Source of the DNA: an uncultured Phycisphaerae bacterium
Lineage (GTDB): Bacteria; Planctomycetota; Phycisphaerae; UBA1845; PWPN01
Direction: 5' to 3'
DNA: 45,589 nucleotides
Assembly: GCA_938005315.1 (NCBI GenBank)
Contig: CALLOB010000002.1
Span: 1-45,589 of the forward strand
Shown one piece after another: positions 1 to 9,245 of this stretch. Within the stretch, counting starts at the first letter, position 1. Each line of letters opens with the position of its first letter. The position numbers and the translations under genes are program-made. Under the pieces are notes generated by a model, which saw nothing but the letters and a program-made list of their open reading frames with translations, ran no database searches and was not told the origin of the DNA.

Positions 1-204
1 CGCGTCGGCCAGCAGCTCCAGCTCCGAGCGGTTCTGTTCGCCCAGGCCGGTGTCGCAGACCAGCACCGCGTCCACCCGGCCCACCAGCCCGGGGTCGCAA
101 GCCTGGCTCGCCGTGGCGAAAACCGGATCGATCGGCCGGGACGCCAGCATCGCCCGGACTGCGGCCATCTGCGGCCGCTGCGGACCGACCACCAGCAGCC
201 GCAA
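1..204 (-). CDS. Receiver-like domain protein, N-terminal fragment (runs off left edge)
   Basis: The minus-strand frame reads RLLVVGPQRPQMAAVRAML, then VDAVLVCDTGLG, then NRSELELLADA, and runs off the window. Alternating hydrophobic stretches and an Asp after a hydrophobic strand (VLVCDTG) resemble the first half of a response-regulator receiver, but the acidic pair after strand 1 is absent (VVGPQ), so it may be a degenerate receiver. Codons favour G/C at the third position, as in real genes here. No in-frame ATG or GTG exists between the upstream DUF192 stop and the domain. A TTG at 204 is the only usual start I can find, without a clear ribosome-binding site, so the start is uncertain. Function unknown. 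Confidence 0.45.
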   Translation of the reverse strand, partial: MRLLVVGPQRPQMAAVRAMLASRPIDPVFATASQACDPGLVGRVDAVLVCDTGLGEQNRSELELLADA

Positions 205-349
205 CCGCGGCTGGGATTCGGCCGGCGGACATGGAACGGGTTGGACCGATAACGAGGACAGGGTCGAAGGCTCCCGTGGCCGTGAGCGCCGCCGGGCGCC
301 TGCGCGCCGCGACGGACCGCCATACGGTCCCGGAAATCGCTTCGTCCGG

Positions 350-898
350 TTATGGTGCGGTCTTGAATACGCTTTCGGGGATTTCGGCCCTGTCGCCCTC
401 GGCGATCCCGAGCCGCTCGAACAGGCCGGCCCGCACCTCCAGGGCCATGCGCGCCGGTTCCACCGACGGATAGGTCCGCGTCTCCAGGGCCGCCATGGTG
501 TGCGTCTTGACGATCACGCCTTCGCTGTTGAGGTAGGCGATGTCCAGCGGGGTGATGGTGTTGTACATCCAGAACGACAGCGGCCTTTCGTCCGAAAACA
601 CGAACAGCATGCCGCGGTGGATCTCCGGCTCGCCCGGTCCGCCCGGTATCGGCGCCAGTCGGCTCTCGGGGGTCTGCATCAGGCCGTGCTCGACCTCTTC
701 ACGCGTTCGCGCCAGCCAGACCTCGAACAGGTGCCCCCCCAGACGGATCCGGGCGGTTTCCATGCGGTCCAGATCGTTCAGTGGTCCGCTCGACGCCGAC
801 GGAGAACAACTCCACCCCCCGGGCAGCAGGAACGCCATCACGGCCCCTCCCCAGACGGTTTTCCGCCATATTGATACTGATCCACGCATGAAGCTCAA
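350..898 (-). CDS. DUF192 family exported protein (COG1430)
   Basis: The 182-residue protein has an N-terminal hydrophobic stretch (AVMAFLLPGGWSC) followed by a DUF192 domain. Recognisable parts are VWLARTREEVEHGLM, then GMLFVFSDERPLSFWMYNTITPLDIAY, then an A-LE-AG--ERLGI segment ending in GDR. DUF192 proteins are small, usually exported or lipid-anchored, and of unknown biochemical role. The Cys in GGWSC could be a lipobox, but Trp at -2 makes that doubtful. The TTG start at 898 is preferred because GGGAGG lies about five bases upstream; an ATG at 889 would be too far from it. Downstream on the same strand lies the receiver-like fragment. Confidence 0.8.
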   Translation of the reverse strand: MSFMRGSVSIWRKTVWGGAVMAFLLPGGWSCSPSASSGPLNDLDRMETARIRLGGHLFEVWLARTREEVEHGLMQTPESRLAPIPGGPGEPEIHRGMLFVFSDERPLSFWMYNTITPLDIAYLNSEGVIVKTHTMAALETRTYPSVEPARMALEVRAGLFERLGIAEGDRAEIPESVFKTAP

Positions 899-998
899 AG
901 GTCCCTCCCGATCCGCTCCGGCAAAGCGGGTTCATCGCCCCGAAGGAACCGGTAACGGGCATGAATACCTGCACAAGGGCATGAAGCGATGCCGATTG

Positions 999-1028
999 AG
1001 TATAGAATCCCGCCGGGGAGCCATGCAA
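999..1028 (-). promoter_or_regulatory. Possible promoter of the DUF192 gene
   Basis: On the minus strand TATACT (999-1004) is preceded by TTGCAT (1023-1028) at 18 bases. The -10 is good and the -35 poor (three of six bases). It lies about 100 bases upstream of the DUF192 start, in the gap shared with the divergent transporter. Confidence 0.25.
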
Positions 1029-1095
1029 CTCCGGCCGGAACCCGGTCCGCGTGCAGGCGCGACGCGCGGCTCCCGATCATGTGCGGTGCAACCGG

Positions 1096-2790
1096 ATGAG
1101 AACCATGATGAAGCCCAAACTGCTTGTCTCCGGCATCGGTCTGTGCGCGGTCCTGGCCCTGGCCGTCGTCCCGCTGGCGGCCCAGGATCACCCTGACCGG
1201 GAACTGACGGCGGCGACTGCCGCGGAAGACCCTTCCGCCGGACATGAATCCGCAGGCGAACACGCCGGCCAGGCGGTCCAGCCGGCTTCGGGCGGGCATG
1301 ACGCCCACGCCGTGGCCCCGGCCGCGGGAGCCCACGGTCATGACGAGCACCCTTCCCCGGCCGCGCATGACGGGCATGATGCCCATGGCGAACAGGATAC
1401 TCACGGCGCCCACGGTCATCACGGCCCGGCGCCTTCACTTCTGTCGGTGATGCCCTTCGTGGCCATATTGCTGTGCATCGCGATTCTGCCGCTGGTCCCC
1501 AGCCTCGCCCACTGGTGGCACCACAACCGCAACAAGCTGCTGATCTCGGCGATCCTGGCGGCGGTGACGCTGGCCTACTACCTGCTGCGGCCGCACGGCT
1601 TTCACGCCGACCCCGGCCTGTCGTCGGTGCTGATGGTCCTGGACCACGCGGTGCTGGCCGAGTACATCCCGTTCATCATTCTGCTGTTCTCGCTGTACAC
1701 CATCAGCGGCGGCATCCAGTTGCGCGGCGATCTGCGGGCCACGCCGATAACCAACACGACGTTTATCGGCCTGGGGGCCCTGATGGCCAGCTTCGTCGGC
1801 ACGACCGGGGCTTCCATGCTCCTGATCCGCCCGCTCCTGCAGATCAACAGCGAGCGTCGTCACGTCAAGCACACCGTGATCTTCTTCATCTTCCTGGTCA
1901 GCAACATCGGCGGCTGCCTGCTGCCCATCGGCGATCCGCCCCTGTTTCTGGGCTACCTGTTCGGCGTGCCGTTCTTCTGGACGCTCCACCTCTGGAAGGA
2001 GTGGCTGTTCACCTGCGCGTTGCTGCTGGTGGTCTACTGGATCTGGGACACCATGGCCTTCAAGCGCGAATCGCCGGCCGACCTGAAGCTCGACGCCGCC
2101 CGGATCGAGCCCCTGCGCATCAGGGGCGGGCTCAACTTCCTGTGGCTGCTGCTGGTGGTCGCGGCCGTGGCGACCATCGTGCCGGGGCAGAAGCTTCCGG
2201 GTCTGAATTTCGTGGTCCCGGAGGACACCCGGGCCCCGGCCCACTTCCTCCGCGAGGCCCTGATGCTGGCGATCGTTCTGGTCGCGTGGGTGACCACGCC
2301 GGAGCGCATCCGCCGGGAAAACAGTTTCGATTTCACCGCCATCGGCGAGGTGGCGGTGCTTTTCATCGGCATCTTCATCACCATGCAGGCCCCGGTGGAG
2401 ATCCTGAACATCAAAGGCGCCGAGCTGGGCCTCAAGAAGGCCTGGCAGTTCTTCTGGGCGACCGGCCTGCTGTCCAGTTTCCTGGACAACGCCCCGACCT
2501 ACGTGGTCTATTTCAAGACCGCCGGGACGCTGTCCATCCCCGGCATGGAGGTGCTGCAGGGCGTCCAGACCGCCACCGGCGGGATTCCCGTCCCGCTGCT
2601 GATCGCCGTTTCGCTCGGGGCGGTGTTCATGGGCGCCAACACCTACATCGGCAACGGCCCCAACTTCATGGTCAAGAGCATCGCCGAGCAGGCCGGCGTG
2701 AAGATGCCCAGCTTCTTCGGCTACATGGTCTACAGCGTCGGCATCCTGATCCCGACGTTTCTGCTGGTGATGGCGATCTTCCTGCTGTGA
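1096..2790 (+). CDS. NhaD/CitMHS-type sodium:proton antiporter-like transporter with His-rich N-terminus
   Basis: Integral membrane protein of about 564 residues in the ion-transporter superfamily (CitMHS_2 / putative NhaD-like Na+/H+ antiporter). It starts with a signal-like segment (MKPKLLVSGIGLCAVLALAV...AAQ), then about 85 residues holding some 15 histidines (repeats of HDAH, HGHDEH, HGAHGHH). The membrane domain follows, with the family-like segments FVGTTGASMLLIRPLL, NIGGCLLPIGDPPLFLGYLFGVPF, SSFLDNAPTYVVYF and GANTYIGNGPNFMVKSIAE. The probable substrate is Na+/H+ or an organic anion; sequence alone does not decide. ATGs at 1096, 1105 and 1108 are all possible; 1108 fits a signal peptide best. 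The His-rich segment should lie outside the cytoplasmic membrane and could bind metal (inference). Confidence 0.82.
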   Translation: MRTMMKPKLLVSGIGLCAVLALAVVPLAAQDHPDRELTAATAAEDPSAGHESAGEHAGQAVQPASGGHDAHAVAPAAGAHGHDEHPSPAAHDGHDAHGEQDTHGAHGHHGPAPSLLSVMPFVAILLCIAILPLVPSLAHWWHHNRNKLLISAILAAVTLAYYLLRPHGFHADPGLSSVLMVLDHAVLAEYIPFIILLFSLYTISGGIQLRGDLRATPITNTTFIGLGALMASFVGTTGASMLLIRPLLQINSERRHVKHTVIFFIFLVSNIGGCLLPIGDPPLFLGYLFGVPFFWTLHLWKEWLFTCALLLVVYWIWDTMAFKRESPADLKLDAARIEPLRIRGGLNFLWLLLVVAAVATIVPGQKLPGLNFVVPEDTRAPAHFLREALMLAIVLVAWVTTPERIRRENSFDFTAIGEVAVLFIGIFITMQAPVEILNIKGAELGLKKAWQFFWATGLLSSFLDNAPTYVVYFKTAGTLSIPGMEVLQGVQTATGGIPVPLLIAVSLGAVFMGANTYIGNGPNFMVKSIAEQAGVKMPSFFGYMVYSVGILIPTFLLVMAIFLL

Positions 2791-2827
2791 GGCCGGCGGT
2801 CCGGTCCGCCCCAGGAGCTGCCGCCGC

Positions 2828-4606
2828 TCAGGACGTGCACACCCTCCCCGCGTCGGTCCGCGCCGGGACCTGCTCTGAGACCGCGGCGAAGTCCATGGCC
2901 GCCCGTACCAGCCCCAGGAACATCGGCTGGGGCCGCAACGGCCGGCTCTGGAACTCCGGGTGGGCCTGGGTGCCGACGAAGTACGGGTGCACGCCGCGCG
3001 GCAGTTCCAGGATCTGCATGATCGGGTAGTCCGGGGCCTTGCCCGAGAACACCAGCCCGCGCGACTCCAGCGTCTCGATGTAGCGCGGGTCCACCTCGTA
3101 GCGGTGCCGGAAACGGAGCCGCGTCTCGCGGACCCCCCCGAACAGCTCGGCGGCCAGCGTGCCCGGCCGGATCTCCACATCCCGGCCGCCCAGCCGCATG
3201 TTGCCGCCCAGCCCCTCGATCTGCTTCTGCTCCGGCAGGATGTCGATCACCGGATAGGGCGTTTCCGGGTCGATCTCCGTGCTGTTGGCTCCGGCCAGGC
3301 CGCAGACGTTGCGGGCGAACTCGATGACCGCCATCTGGAAGCCGTAGCAGATGCCCAGGTAGGGCAGCCGGTTCTCCCTGGCATGCCGGATGCAGGCGAT
3401 CTTGCCCTCGGCCCCGCGCACCCCGAAGCCGCCGGGCACGATGATGCCGTGCAGTCCGCGCAGGTAGTCGGCGGCGTTGTCGTCGGTGATGTCGGTGCAG
3501 TCCACCCACTCGATGGATACCTGCGCCTCGGCGGCCGCCCCGGCATGATCCAGCGCCTGGATGATGCTCGCGTAGCTGTCCCGCACCGAGGTGTACTTGC
3601 CGATGATTCCGATGCGCACCTGCCGGCGGGTCGCGCGGATCCGCTGCACGAAGCCGTTCCAGGCCTCGCGGGCCCGGGCTTCGGCTTCCGGCTGCAGACG
3701 GTCCTCCAGGCGCAGCAGCTCGACGACCGTCCGGTCCAGCCCGGCGCCGCGCAGCATCTCGGGGATCAGGTAGATGCTCTCGCAGTCGTGCATCGAGAAG
3801 ACGTTCTCGATGGGCACGTTGCTGTACAGCGCCAGCTTCTCGCGCACCTTGCGGGTGATCACGTCCTTGCCCCGGCAGGCGATGATCTGCGGCTGGATCC
3901 CCGAGCCCAGCAGGCTCTTGATGCCCAGCTGCGCCGCCTTGGACTTCTGCTCGCCCAGCATCGGCGGCGAGATGATGTAGGTCAGCGCGACGAACGCGCA
4001 GGAGTTCGGCCCCTCCTCGAAGGCCAGCTCGCGCATCGCCTCGATGTAATAGGCGTTCTCGACGTCCCCGACCGTGCCGCCGATCTCCACGAACACCACG
4101 TCCGCGGCCGTGGCCACCGCCAGTTCCCGCAGTTTGGTCTTCACCTCGCCGGTGACGTGCGGGATCATCTGCACGTCGCGCCCCAGGTAGCTGCCGCGAC
4201 GCTCCTTCTCCAGCACCCTCGCGAAGATCTGGCCGCTGGTCGCGAAGTTCAGCCGAGAGAGGTTCTGATCGAGCATGCGCTCGTAGGTCCCCAGGTCCAT
4301 GTCGGTCTCCATCCCGTCGTCCAGGACGAAGACCTCGCCGTGGCGGTAGGGGTTCAGCGTGCCGGAGTCGATGTTCAGGTAACCCTCCAGCTTGATCGGC
4401 GCGACCGTCAGCCCCTTGTCCTGCATGCACTTGGCCAGTGAACTGGAGAAGATGCCCTTGCCCAGCCCGCTCATCACCGTGCCGACCACCACCACGTATT
4501 TGGTCCGCCCCGGCCGGTAACCGGCCGGCATCGGGGCGTAGAACTCGGTGTCGTCCGACGTCGCGCCCACCGCGGCCAGCATCTGCTCGGCTTTCTGCAT
4601 GATCAT
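2828..4606 (-). CDS. pyrG: CTP synthase (glutamine-hydrolysing)
   Basis: Converts UTP to CTP using ATP and ammonia from glutamine; cytosolic and essential for pyrimidine supply. At 592 residues it is longer than the usual ~545. The amidoligase domain carries GTVMSGLGKGIFSSSLAKC, IKLEGYLNIDSGTLNPYRHG and GEVFVLDDGMETDMDLGTYER. The C-terminal class I glutamine amidotransferase domain has VPGGFGVRG, the nucleophile region GICYGFQMAVIEFARN (Cys about 420) and AHPEF. It departs from the common forms (GGVVSSLGKGI, GICLGMQ, FHPEF) but keeps the key Cys, His and Glu, so it is probably a divergent active enzyme. It follows kdsB by 79 bases on the same strand and is convergent with the transporter gene. 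Confidence 0.95.
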   Translation of the reverse strand: MIMQKAEQMLAAVGATSDDTEFYAPMPAGYRPGRTKYVVVVGTVMSGLGKGIFSSSLAKCMQDKGLTVAPIKLEGYLNIDSGTLNPYRHGEVFVLDDGMETDMDLGTYERMLDQNLSRLNFATSGQIFARVLEKERRGSYLGRDVQMIPHVTGEVKTKLRELAVATAADVVFVEIGGTVGDVENAYYIEAMRELAFEEGPNSCAFVALTYIISPPMLGEQKSKAAQLGIKSLLGSGIQPQIIACRGKDVITRKVREKLALYSNVPIENVFSMHDCESIYLIPEMLRGAGLDRTVVELLRLEDRLQPEAEARAREAWNGFVQRIRATRRQVRIGIIGKYTSVRDSYASIIQALDHAGAAAEAQVSIEWVDCTDITDDNAADYLRGLHGIIVPGGFGVRGAEGKIACIRHARENRLPYLGICYGFQMAVIEFARNVCGLAGANSTEIDPETPYPVIDILPEQKQIEGLGGNMRLGGRDVEIRPGTLAAELFGGVRETRLRFRHRYEVDPRYIETLESRGLVFSGKAPDYPIMQILELPRGVHPYFVGTQAHPEFQSRPLRPQPMFLGLVRAAMDFAAVSEQVPARTDAGRVCTS

Positions 4607-4685
4607 CGCCCCGCTCGCTTCGCCCCGCCCCGCGCACGCGCCCCGGCGGCGCCCGCGCGCCGCCCCGGGACCGCGCCGCCGCCGT

Positions 4686-5462
4686 TCATCGGCCCCCGCC
4701 GTCCCCTGCGGACCGCCGCGCCGCCCGCTCCCGCCATCGCCGCACGAACGCCGCGTACTGCTCCGGCGTGTCGATGCCGCTGCTGTGCCGCTCCACCACC
4801 GCCATGGCGATCCGGGCCCCCAGATGCAGCGCCCGAAGCTGTTCGAGCTGCTCGAGAACCTCGCTGGGCGCCGGCGGCGCGGCCGTCATCCGCCGCAGAA
4901 ACGCCGGCCGGTAGGCATAGATGCCCAGGTGCAGCAGCCAGCGGCCCGGGTCCGCCGGCCGGCCTCCGTCGTCGCGCGGGTAGGGGATCAGGCTGCGACT
5001 GAAGTACAGCGCGAAACCGTTCCCGTCCAGAACCACTTTCACGCAGGCCGGGTTCACCACGTCCTCGGCGCGGGTGAACCGGCAGGCCAGCGAGCCCATC
5101 TCCGCCTCCGGCCGCTCCTCCATCAACGCCACCAGCCGGTCGATGTTCGCCGGATCCATCTCCGGCTCGTCGCCCTGCACGTTGACGATCAGCCCGGCCT
5201 TCAGCGACCGGGCGACCTCCGCGATGCGGTCGGTGCCCGTGGCGTGGTCCGGCCTGGTCATCACCGCCTGCCCGCCAAACTCCCGCACCGCCGCCGCGAT
5301 CCGCTCATCGTCGGTGGCCACGATCACCCGGTCGATCCGCCGCGCGGCCGAAACCGCCTCGTGCACGTGCCGGATCAGCGGCCAGCCGGTCTGGCCGGCC
5401 AGAGGCTTCCCGGGGAATCGCGTTGAGCCGTAACGCGCGGGGATGATCGCTACCACAGACAA
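4686..5462 (-). CDS. kdsB: 3-deoxy-manno-octulosonate cytidylyltransferase (CMP-KDO synthetase)
   Basis: Activates KDO with CTP to CMP-KDO for lipopolysaccharide inner-core synthesis, in the cytosol. The 258 residues match family length. Diagnostic segments are [18 protein letters not shown] at the N-terminus, [10 protein letters not shown], the nucleotide-binding [10 protein letters not shown], and [12 protein letters not shown] plus HLGIYAYR in the C-terminal half. TTG at 5462 is chosen because GAAGGG lies eight bases upstream; GTG at 5456 is the alternative. pyrG, which supplies the CTP substrate, is directly downstream, a common and sensible pairing. Its presence implies an LPS-type outer membrane. 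Confidence 0.95.
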   Translation of the reverse strand: MSVVAIIPARYGSTRFPGKPLAGQTGWPLIRHVHEAVSAARRIDRVIVATDDERIAAAVREFGGQAVMTRPDHATGTDRIAEVARSLKAGLIVNVQGDEPEMDPANIDRLVALMEERPEAEMGSLACRFTRAEDVVNPACVKVVLDGNGFALYFSRSLIPYPRDDGGRPADPGRWLLHLGIYAYRPAFLRRMTAAPPAPSEVLEQLEQLRALHLGARIAMAVVERHSSGIDTPEQYAAFVRRWRERAARRSAGDGGGR

Positions 5463-5734
5463 GCAGTCGGCCCTTCAGATTTCGTCCGACTCAGGCTGGT
5501 GGAACAAGGCCGGATCCTACCGTCCGCGGCGGCACGTGTCAAAGACGCGGGATCGCCCCGATCACACTCTTGCTCGCCGGGCTCCGGGGACTCCCCGGCA
5601 ACGGCCGGATCGACGGCGGGACCGCGCCGGCGACGCCGGTCCCAACGGCTTGCCACACGCCGGGCATCGACATACCATCCGGCCTCCAACGCCCCCATCC
5701 CGGAGTTCGTGTGGAACGCCGAGAGGATCCCGGC

Positions 5735-7657
5735 ATGACCCAGCGCTATCCCATCTTCGTCAAACGCGACCTCGACGGTTTCTTCGGCCTGGCCATCGAC
5801 AACCTCGTCCAGCTCCTGCTGATCGTCGAGCTCTGCGGGGCATTCTGCGGCATGACCGGCCCGGACGCGGAGTTCATCTATCGCCGCATCCTGCCCGGGG
5901 CGGCCGTATCGCTGCTGGTCGGCAACCTGTTCTATGCCGCCCAGGCCCACTGGGTCGCCCGGCGCGAGCGGCGCAGCGACGTCACCGCCCTGCCTTACGG
6001 CATCAACACGCCTTCCCTGCTGGTCTACGTCTTCTTCGTCATGAAGCCGGCCTACGACCGCACCCACGACGCCGCCTTCGCCTGGCAACTGGGCCTGGTG
6101 GCCTGCCTGGGCAGCGGCATCATCGAGTTCCTGGGGGCCTTCTTTGCCGAAAAGCTCCGCCGCAACACCCCCCGCGGGGCCCTGCTCAGCACATTGGCCG
6201 GCATCGCCATCACCTTCATCGCCATGAAGTTCGCCCTGGAGATCTGGGACCGCCCCCTGGTGGCCATGATCCCCCTGGCCGTGATCCTGCTGGTCTATTT
6301 TTCGCACCTGCGATTCCCCCTGGGCCTGCCCGGCGGACTCGTGGCCGTCCTGATCGGCACCGCCCTGGCCTGGGGCCTGGCCCTGGTCGGGCAGTTCGGG
6401 GCCCGACAGGGATGGGCATGGCTGCAACTGGATACCGGCGTCCCGTTGAGCACTGCAGCGGCCAGCGAAGCATACATGCAGACCGGTCGGTATTTTCCTC
6501 AGTGGTCGTGGCCGGCTATTCTGGAAGTCCTTCGCAGCAGTCCCGCCCAGGCCGCGGGATTGCTTTCCGTGATCGTGCCGATGGGCCTGTTCAACGTCAT
6601 CGGGAGCCTCCAGAACATCGAGTCCGCCGAGGCCGGCGGCGATGTTTTCGCCACCGGACCGTCCCTGGCGGTCAACGGCCTGGGGACGCTGGCGGCCGCA
6701 CTATTCGGAAGCTGCTTCCCGACAACGATCTACATCGGTCACCCCGGCTGGAAGCGCATGGGTGCCCGGGCCGGTTACTCCACGCTGAACGGGCTGGCGA
6801 TGACCGCCGTCTGTCTGACCGGCAGCGTGGCCGTCATCCGGCAGGTGGTACCGATGGAGGCCGGCATCGCCATCGTGCTGTGGATCGGCATCATCATCAC
6901 CGCCCAGGCCTTCCAGGCCACGCCGCTGCGGCACGCCCCGGCGGTGGCGTTCGGCCTGTTCCCCGCCATCGCCGGATGGGGGGCCACAGTGATGGCCGGG
7001 GCGTTCACCGCCGCCGCGATTCACACTCCCCAGCCTGCCCCGGTTGCCGCGGCCTCGGCCCCTGCCGCTGAGCTCTCCGCGGCCGGCGGCGTCGCGGGCG
7101 GTCGGCCGGCTGCAGCTGCGACTGAGGCCGACGATTCATCCGGGGACCCCTCTGCGAATGGACGGACCGCTGCCGGACCGATCCGGGTCGCGACGATGCA
7201 GGACGTGATCTGTTCCCTGCAACCGGGCGCCGGTCGCCGGGCCGAGGTCAACGGTTTCCTGATCCACGGCCTGAACGTCATGGAGCGGGGCTACATCTTC
7301 ACCTGCATGATCGTCGCGGCGGTTTCGGCGTTCCTGATCGACCGCCGGTACCGTCAGGCCGCCGCCTGGTGCGCGGTTGCGGCAGTATTGACGTTTCTGG
7401 GGCTGATGCACGCCTATCAGCTTCGCGGCAACACGCTGGACTACTGGTTGCTGGGCACCCGTCCGGCCGAGGGCGCCTGGTCCTACGGAGCCGGGGCGAT
7501 CGCGCTGGGCTACCTGCTGATGGCGTTGATCTTCATGATCGTCGGCGCAGGCTCCGGTTCGGTCGCCGAGCCGCCCGCCAACACGCTTCAGGACGCCCGG
7601 GTGGTGCCGGTGGAGGACGATCGTGATCCCGGCGAGCTGCTGCCGCCCGGGGCGTGA
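5735..7657 (+). CDS. NCS2/AzgA-like xanthine-uracil-type permease
   Basis: About 640 residues with many membrane segments. [20 protein letters not shown] near residue 90, [39 protein letters not shown] and [17 protein letters not shown] are characteristic of the AzgA-like branch of the nucleobase:cation symporter-2 family, so a purine or similar uptake role is likely; substrate unknown. A hydrophilic Ala/Pro/Gly-rich stretch of about 60 residues (roughly 428-490) interrupts the membrane domain before the last helices and is unusual in length. ATG at 5735 directly precedes the conserved N-terminus, with GAGAGG upstream; the open frame extends further upstream but with non-conserved residues. 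Divergent from kdsB. Confidence 0.85.
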   Translation: MTQRYPIFVKRDLDGFFGLAIDNLVQLLLIVELCGAFCGMTGPDAEFIYRRILPGAAVSLLVGNLFYAAQAHWVARRERRSDVTALPYGINTPSLLVYVFFVMKPAYDRTHDAAFAWQLGLVACLGSGIIEFLGAFFAEKLRRNTPRGALLSTLAGIAITFIAMKFALEIWDRPLVAMIPLAVILLVYFSHLRFPLGLPGGLVAVLIGTALAWGLALVGQFGARQGWAWLQLDTGVPLSTAAASEAYMQTGRYFPQWSWPAILEVLRSSPAQAAGLLSVIVPMGLFNVIGSLQNIESAEAGGDVFATGPSLAVNGLGTLAAALFGSCFPTTIYIGHPGWKRMGARAGYSTLNGLAMTAVCLTGSVAVIRQVVPMEAGIAIVLWIGIIITAQAFQATPLRHAPAVAFGLFPAIAGWGATVMAGAFTAAAIHTPQPAPVAAASAPAAELSAAGGVAGGRPAAAATEADDSSGDPSANGRTAAGPIRVATMQDVICSLQPGAGRRAEVNGFLIHGLNVMERGYIFTCMIVAAVSAFLIDRRYRQAAAWCAVAAVLTFLGLMHAYQLRGNTLDYWLLGTRPAEGAWSYGAGAIALGYLLMALIFMIVGAGSGSVAEPPANTLQDARVVPVEDDRDPGELLPPGA

Positions 7658-7716
7658 CCGGACGGACGACGGCCGCTCTGCGACGACGGGGGGGCGTTTG
7701 AGGGAGTGACGGATTC

Positions 7717-9099
7717 ATGGAAGCATCGAACCGGACGGGAAGTGTTGCCTACCTCGTGCTGCTGACCATGGTGGCCGCCCTGGGAGGGCTGCTTTTCGGT
7801 TACGACACCGCGGTGATCTCCGGGGCGATCGGCTTTCTGGGCGAGCGGTTCGCGCTGGACGCGGTCGCCAAGGGCTGGGCGGCGTCGTGCGTGCTGGTCG
7901 GCTGCATCGTGGGGGCCGCCTTCGCCGGCGCCCTGAGCGACCGCTACGGACGCAAGAAGATCATGCTGGTATCCGCGGTGCTATTTGCGGTTTCGGCCCT
8001 GACGGCCGCGATCCCCAGGACGCTGGCGGGCTTCGTTTGGGCCCGGTTTCTGGGGGGCGTCGGCGTGGGCATGGCCTCGATGCTTTCGCCGATGTACATT
8101 TCGGAGGTCGCCCCGGCGCGGGCCCGCGGAGCCCTGGTGTCGGTCAATCAGCTGGCGATCATCTTCGGCATGCTCGTGGTGTATTTCGTGAACGCCTGGA
8201 TCGCCGGCCTGGGCGACCAGCAGTGGAACGTCCAGTACGGCTGGCGCTGGATGTTCGCTTCCGGCCTGCTGCCGGCGGTGCTGTTCCTGGGGCTGCTGTG
8301 TTTCGTGCCCGAAAGCCCCCGTTGGCTGGTCGAGCACGGGCGGGAGGATGTGGCCCGCCGCATTCTGGAGCGTATCGGCGGGGCCCGACACGCCGAGCGA
8401 GAGGTGCTCGAGGTCCGCGACGTGATGCGCTGCGAACCGGCCGACTGGGCCATGCTGCTGTCGCCGGGCATCCGACGGGCGCTGGTCATCGGCGTGGTCC
8501 TGGCGGTGCTGCAGCAGGTCACCGGCATCAACACGGTGCTGTACTACGCCCCGGAGATCTTCAAGCAGGCCGGCGCGACCACCACCCGGGCGCTGAACGA
8601 CACCGTGATCGTCGGAATCGTCAATCTGGTCTTCACCGTGGTGGCTATCGCGGTGGTGGACCTGCTGGGCCGCAAGCCGCTGCTGCTGATCGCCTCGGCC
8701 GGGATGGGCGCGTCCCTGGCGGCGCTGGGAGTGGCGTTTCTGCGGGGCTGGACGGGTGTGCCCGTACTCGTGCCGGTGCTGACCTATGTGGCCTCGTTCG
8801 CCGTGGCCATGGGGCCGGTGGTCTGGGTGGTCATGGCCGAGATCTTCCCGACGCGGATCCGCGGCCGGGCGATGTCGCTGGCCACGGTCTGTCTGTGGGT
8901 GGCCTGTTTTGCAGTCTCGCAGACCTTCCTCTGGCTGCTGGAAAACCTCAAGGGCAACGCCTTCTTCCTCTACGCGGGGCTCTGTGCGGTGGCTTTCTTC
9001 TTCGTCTTGGCCTGCGTTCCGGAGACCCGGGGCAAGAGCCTCGAGCAGATCGAACGCGACTGGCTCGGCACCCGCCCGGCCGGCCCCCGGGGCGCATGA
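7717..9099 (+). CDS. Sugar porter family MFS transporter
   Basis: 460-residue, 12-helix sugar symporter of the major facilitator superfamily (XylE/GalP-like). Hallmarks in order are GGLLFGYDTAVISGAIGF, DRYGRKKIML, PMYISEVAPARARGALV, PESPRWL, QQVTGINTVLYYAPEIF, DLLGRKPLL, VVWVVMAEIFPTRIRGRAM and the C-terminal PETRGKSLEQIE. It probably imports a hexose or pentose with protons; the substrate cannot be fixed from sequence. GAGGGAG lies about nine bases before the ATG. It follows the NCS2 permease by 59 bases on the same strand and precedes the UroD-like gene, so the three may be co-transcribed. Confidence 0.93.
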   Translation: MEASNRTGSVAYLVLLTMVAALGGLLFGYDTAVISGAIGFLGERFALDAVAKGWAASCVLVGCIVGAAFAGALSDRYGRKKIMLVSAVLFAVSALTAAIPRTLAGFVWARFLGGVGVGMASMLSPMYISEVAPARARGALVSVNQLAIIFGMLVVYFVNAWIAGLGDQQWNVQYGWRWMFASGLLPAVLFLGLLCFVPESPRWLVEHGREDVARRILERIGGARHAEREVLEVRDVMRCEPADWAMLLSPGIRRALVIGVVLAVLQQVTGINTVLYYAPEIFKQAGATTTRALNDTVIVGIVNLVFTVVAIAVVDLLGRKPLLLIASAGMGASLAALGVAFLRGWTGVPVLVPVLTYVASFAVAMGPVVWVVMAEIFPTRIRGRAMSLATVCLWVACFAVSQTFLWLLENLKGNAFFLYAGLCAVAFFFVLACVPETRGKSLEQIERDWLGTRPAGPRGA

Positions 9100-9245
9100 C
9101 GCCCCGCCCCGCCCCGCCCGCCGGCCCCGCGCCGCGCTGGATGCCCGGGCCGCGAGACGATAGCATGGTTCCGGCAGGCCCGGGATCCGCCGCTCGGGGC
9201 GATGCCGGACCGTATCCATGTCCACCGGCACGAGAAGGAGCGCCC

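Noticed and set aside
2795..2810. GGCGG-TCCGGT-CCGCC hairpin between the transporter and pyrG as terminator
   Set aside because: The stem has five bases and no T run on either strand; too weak to call in such GC-rich DNA.
7887..9245. Open frame upstream extension of the UroD-like gene
   Set aside because: It overlaps the MFS gene out of frame and is Arg/Gly/Ala-rich; only the part from 9246 is real.
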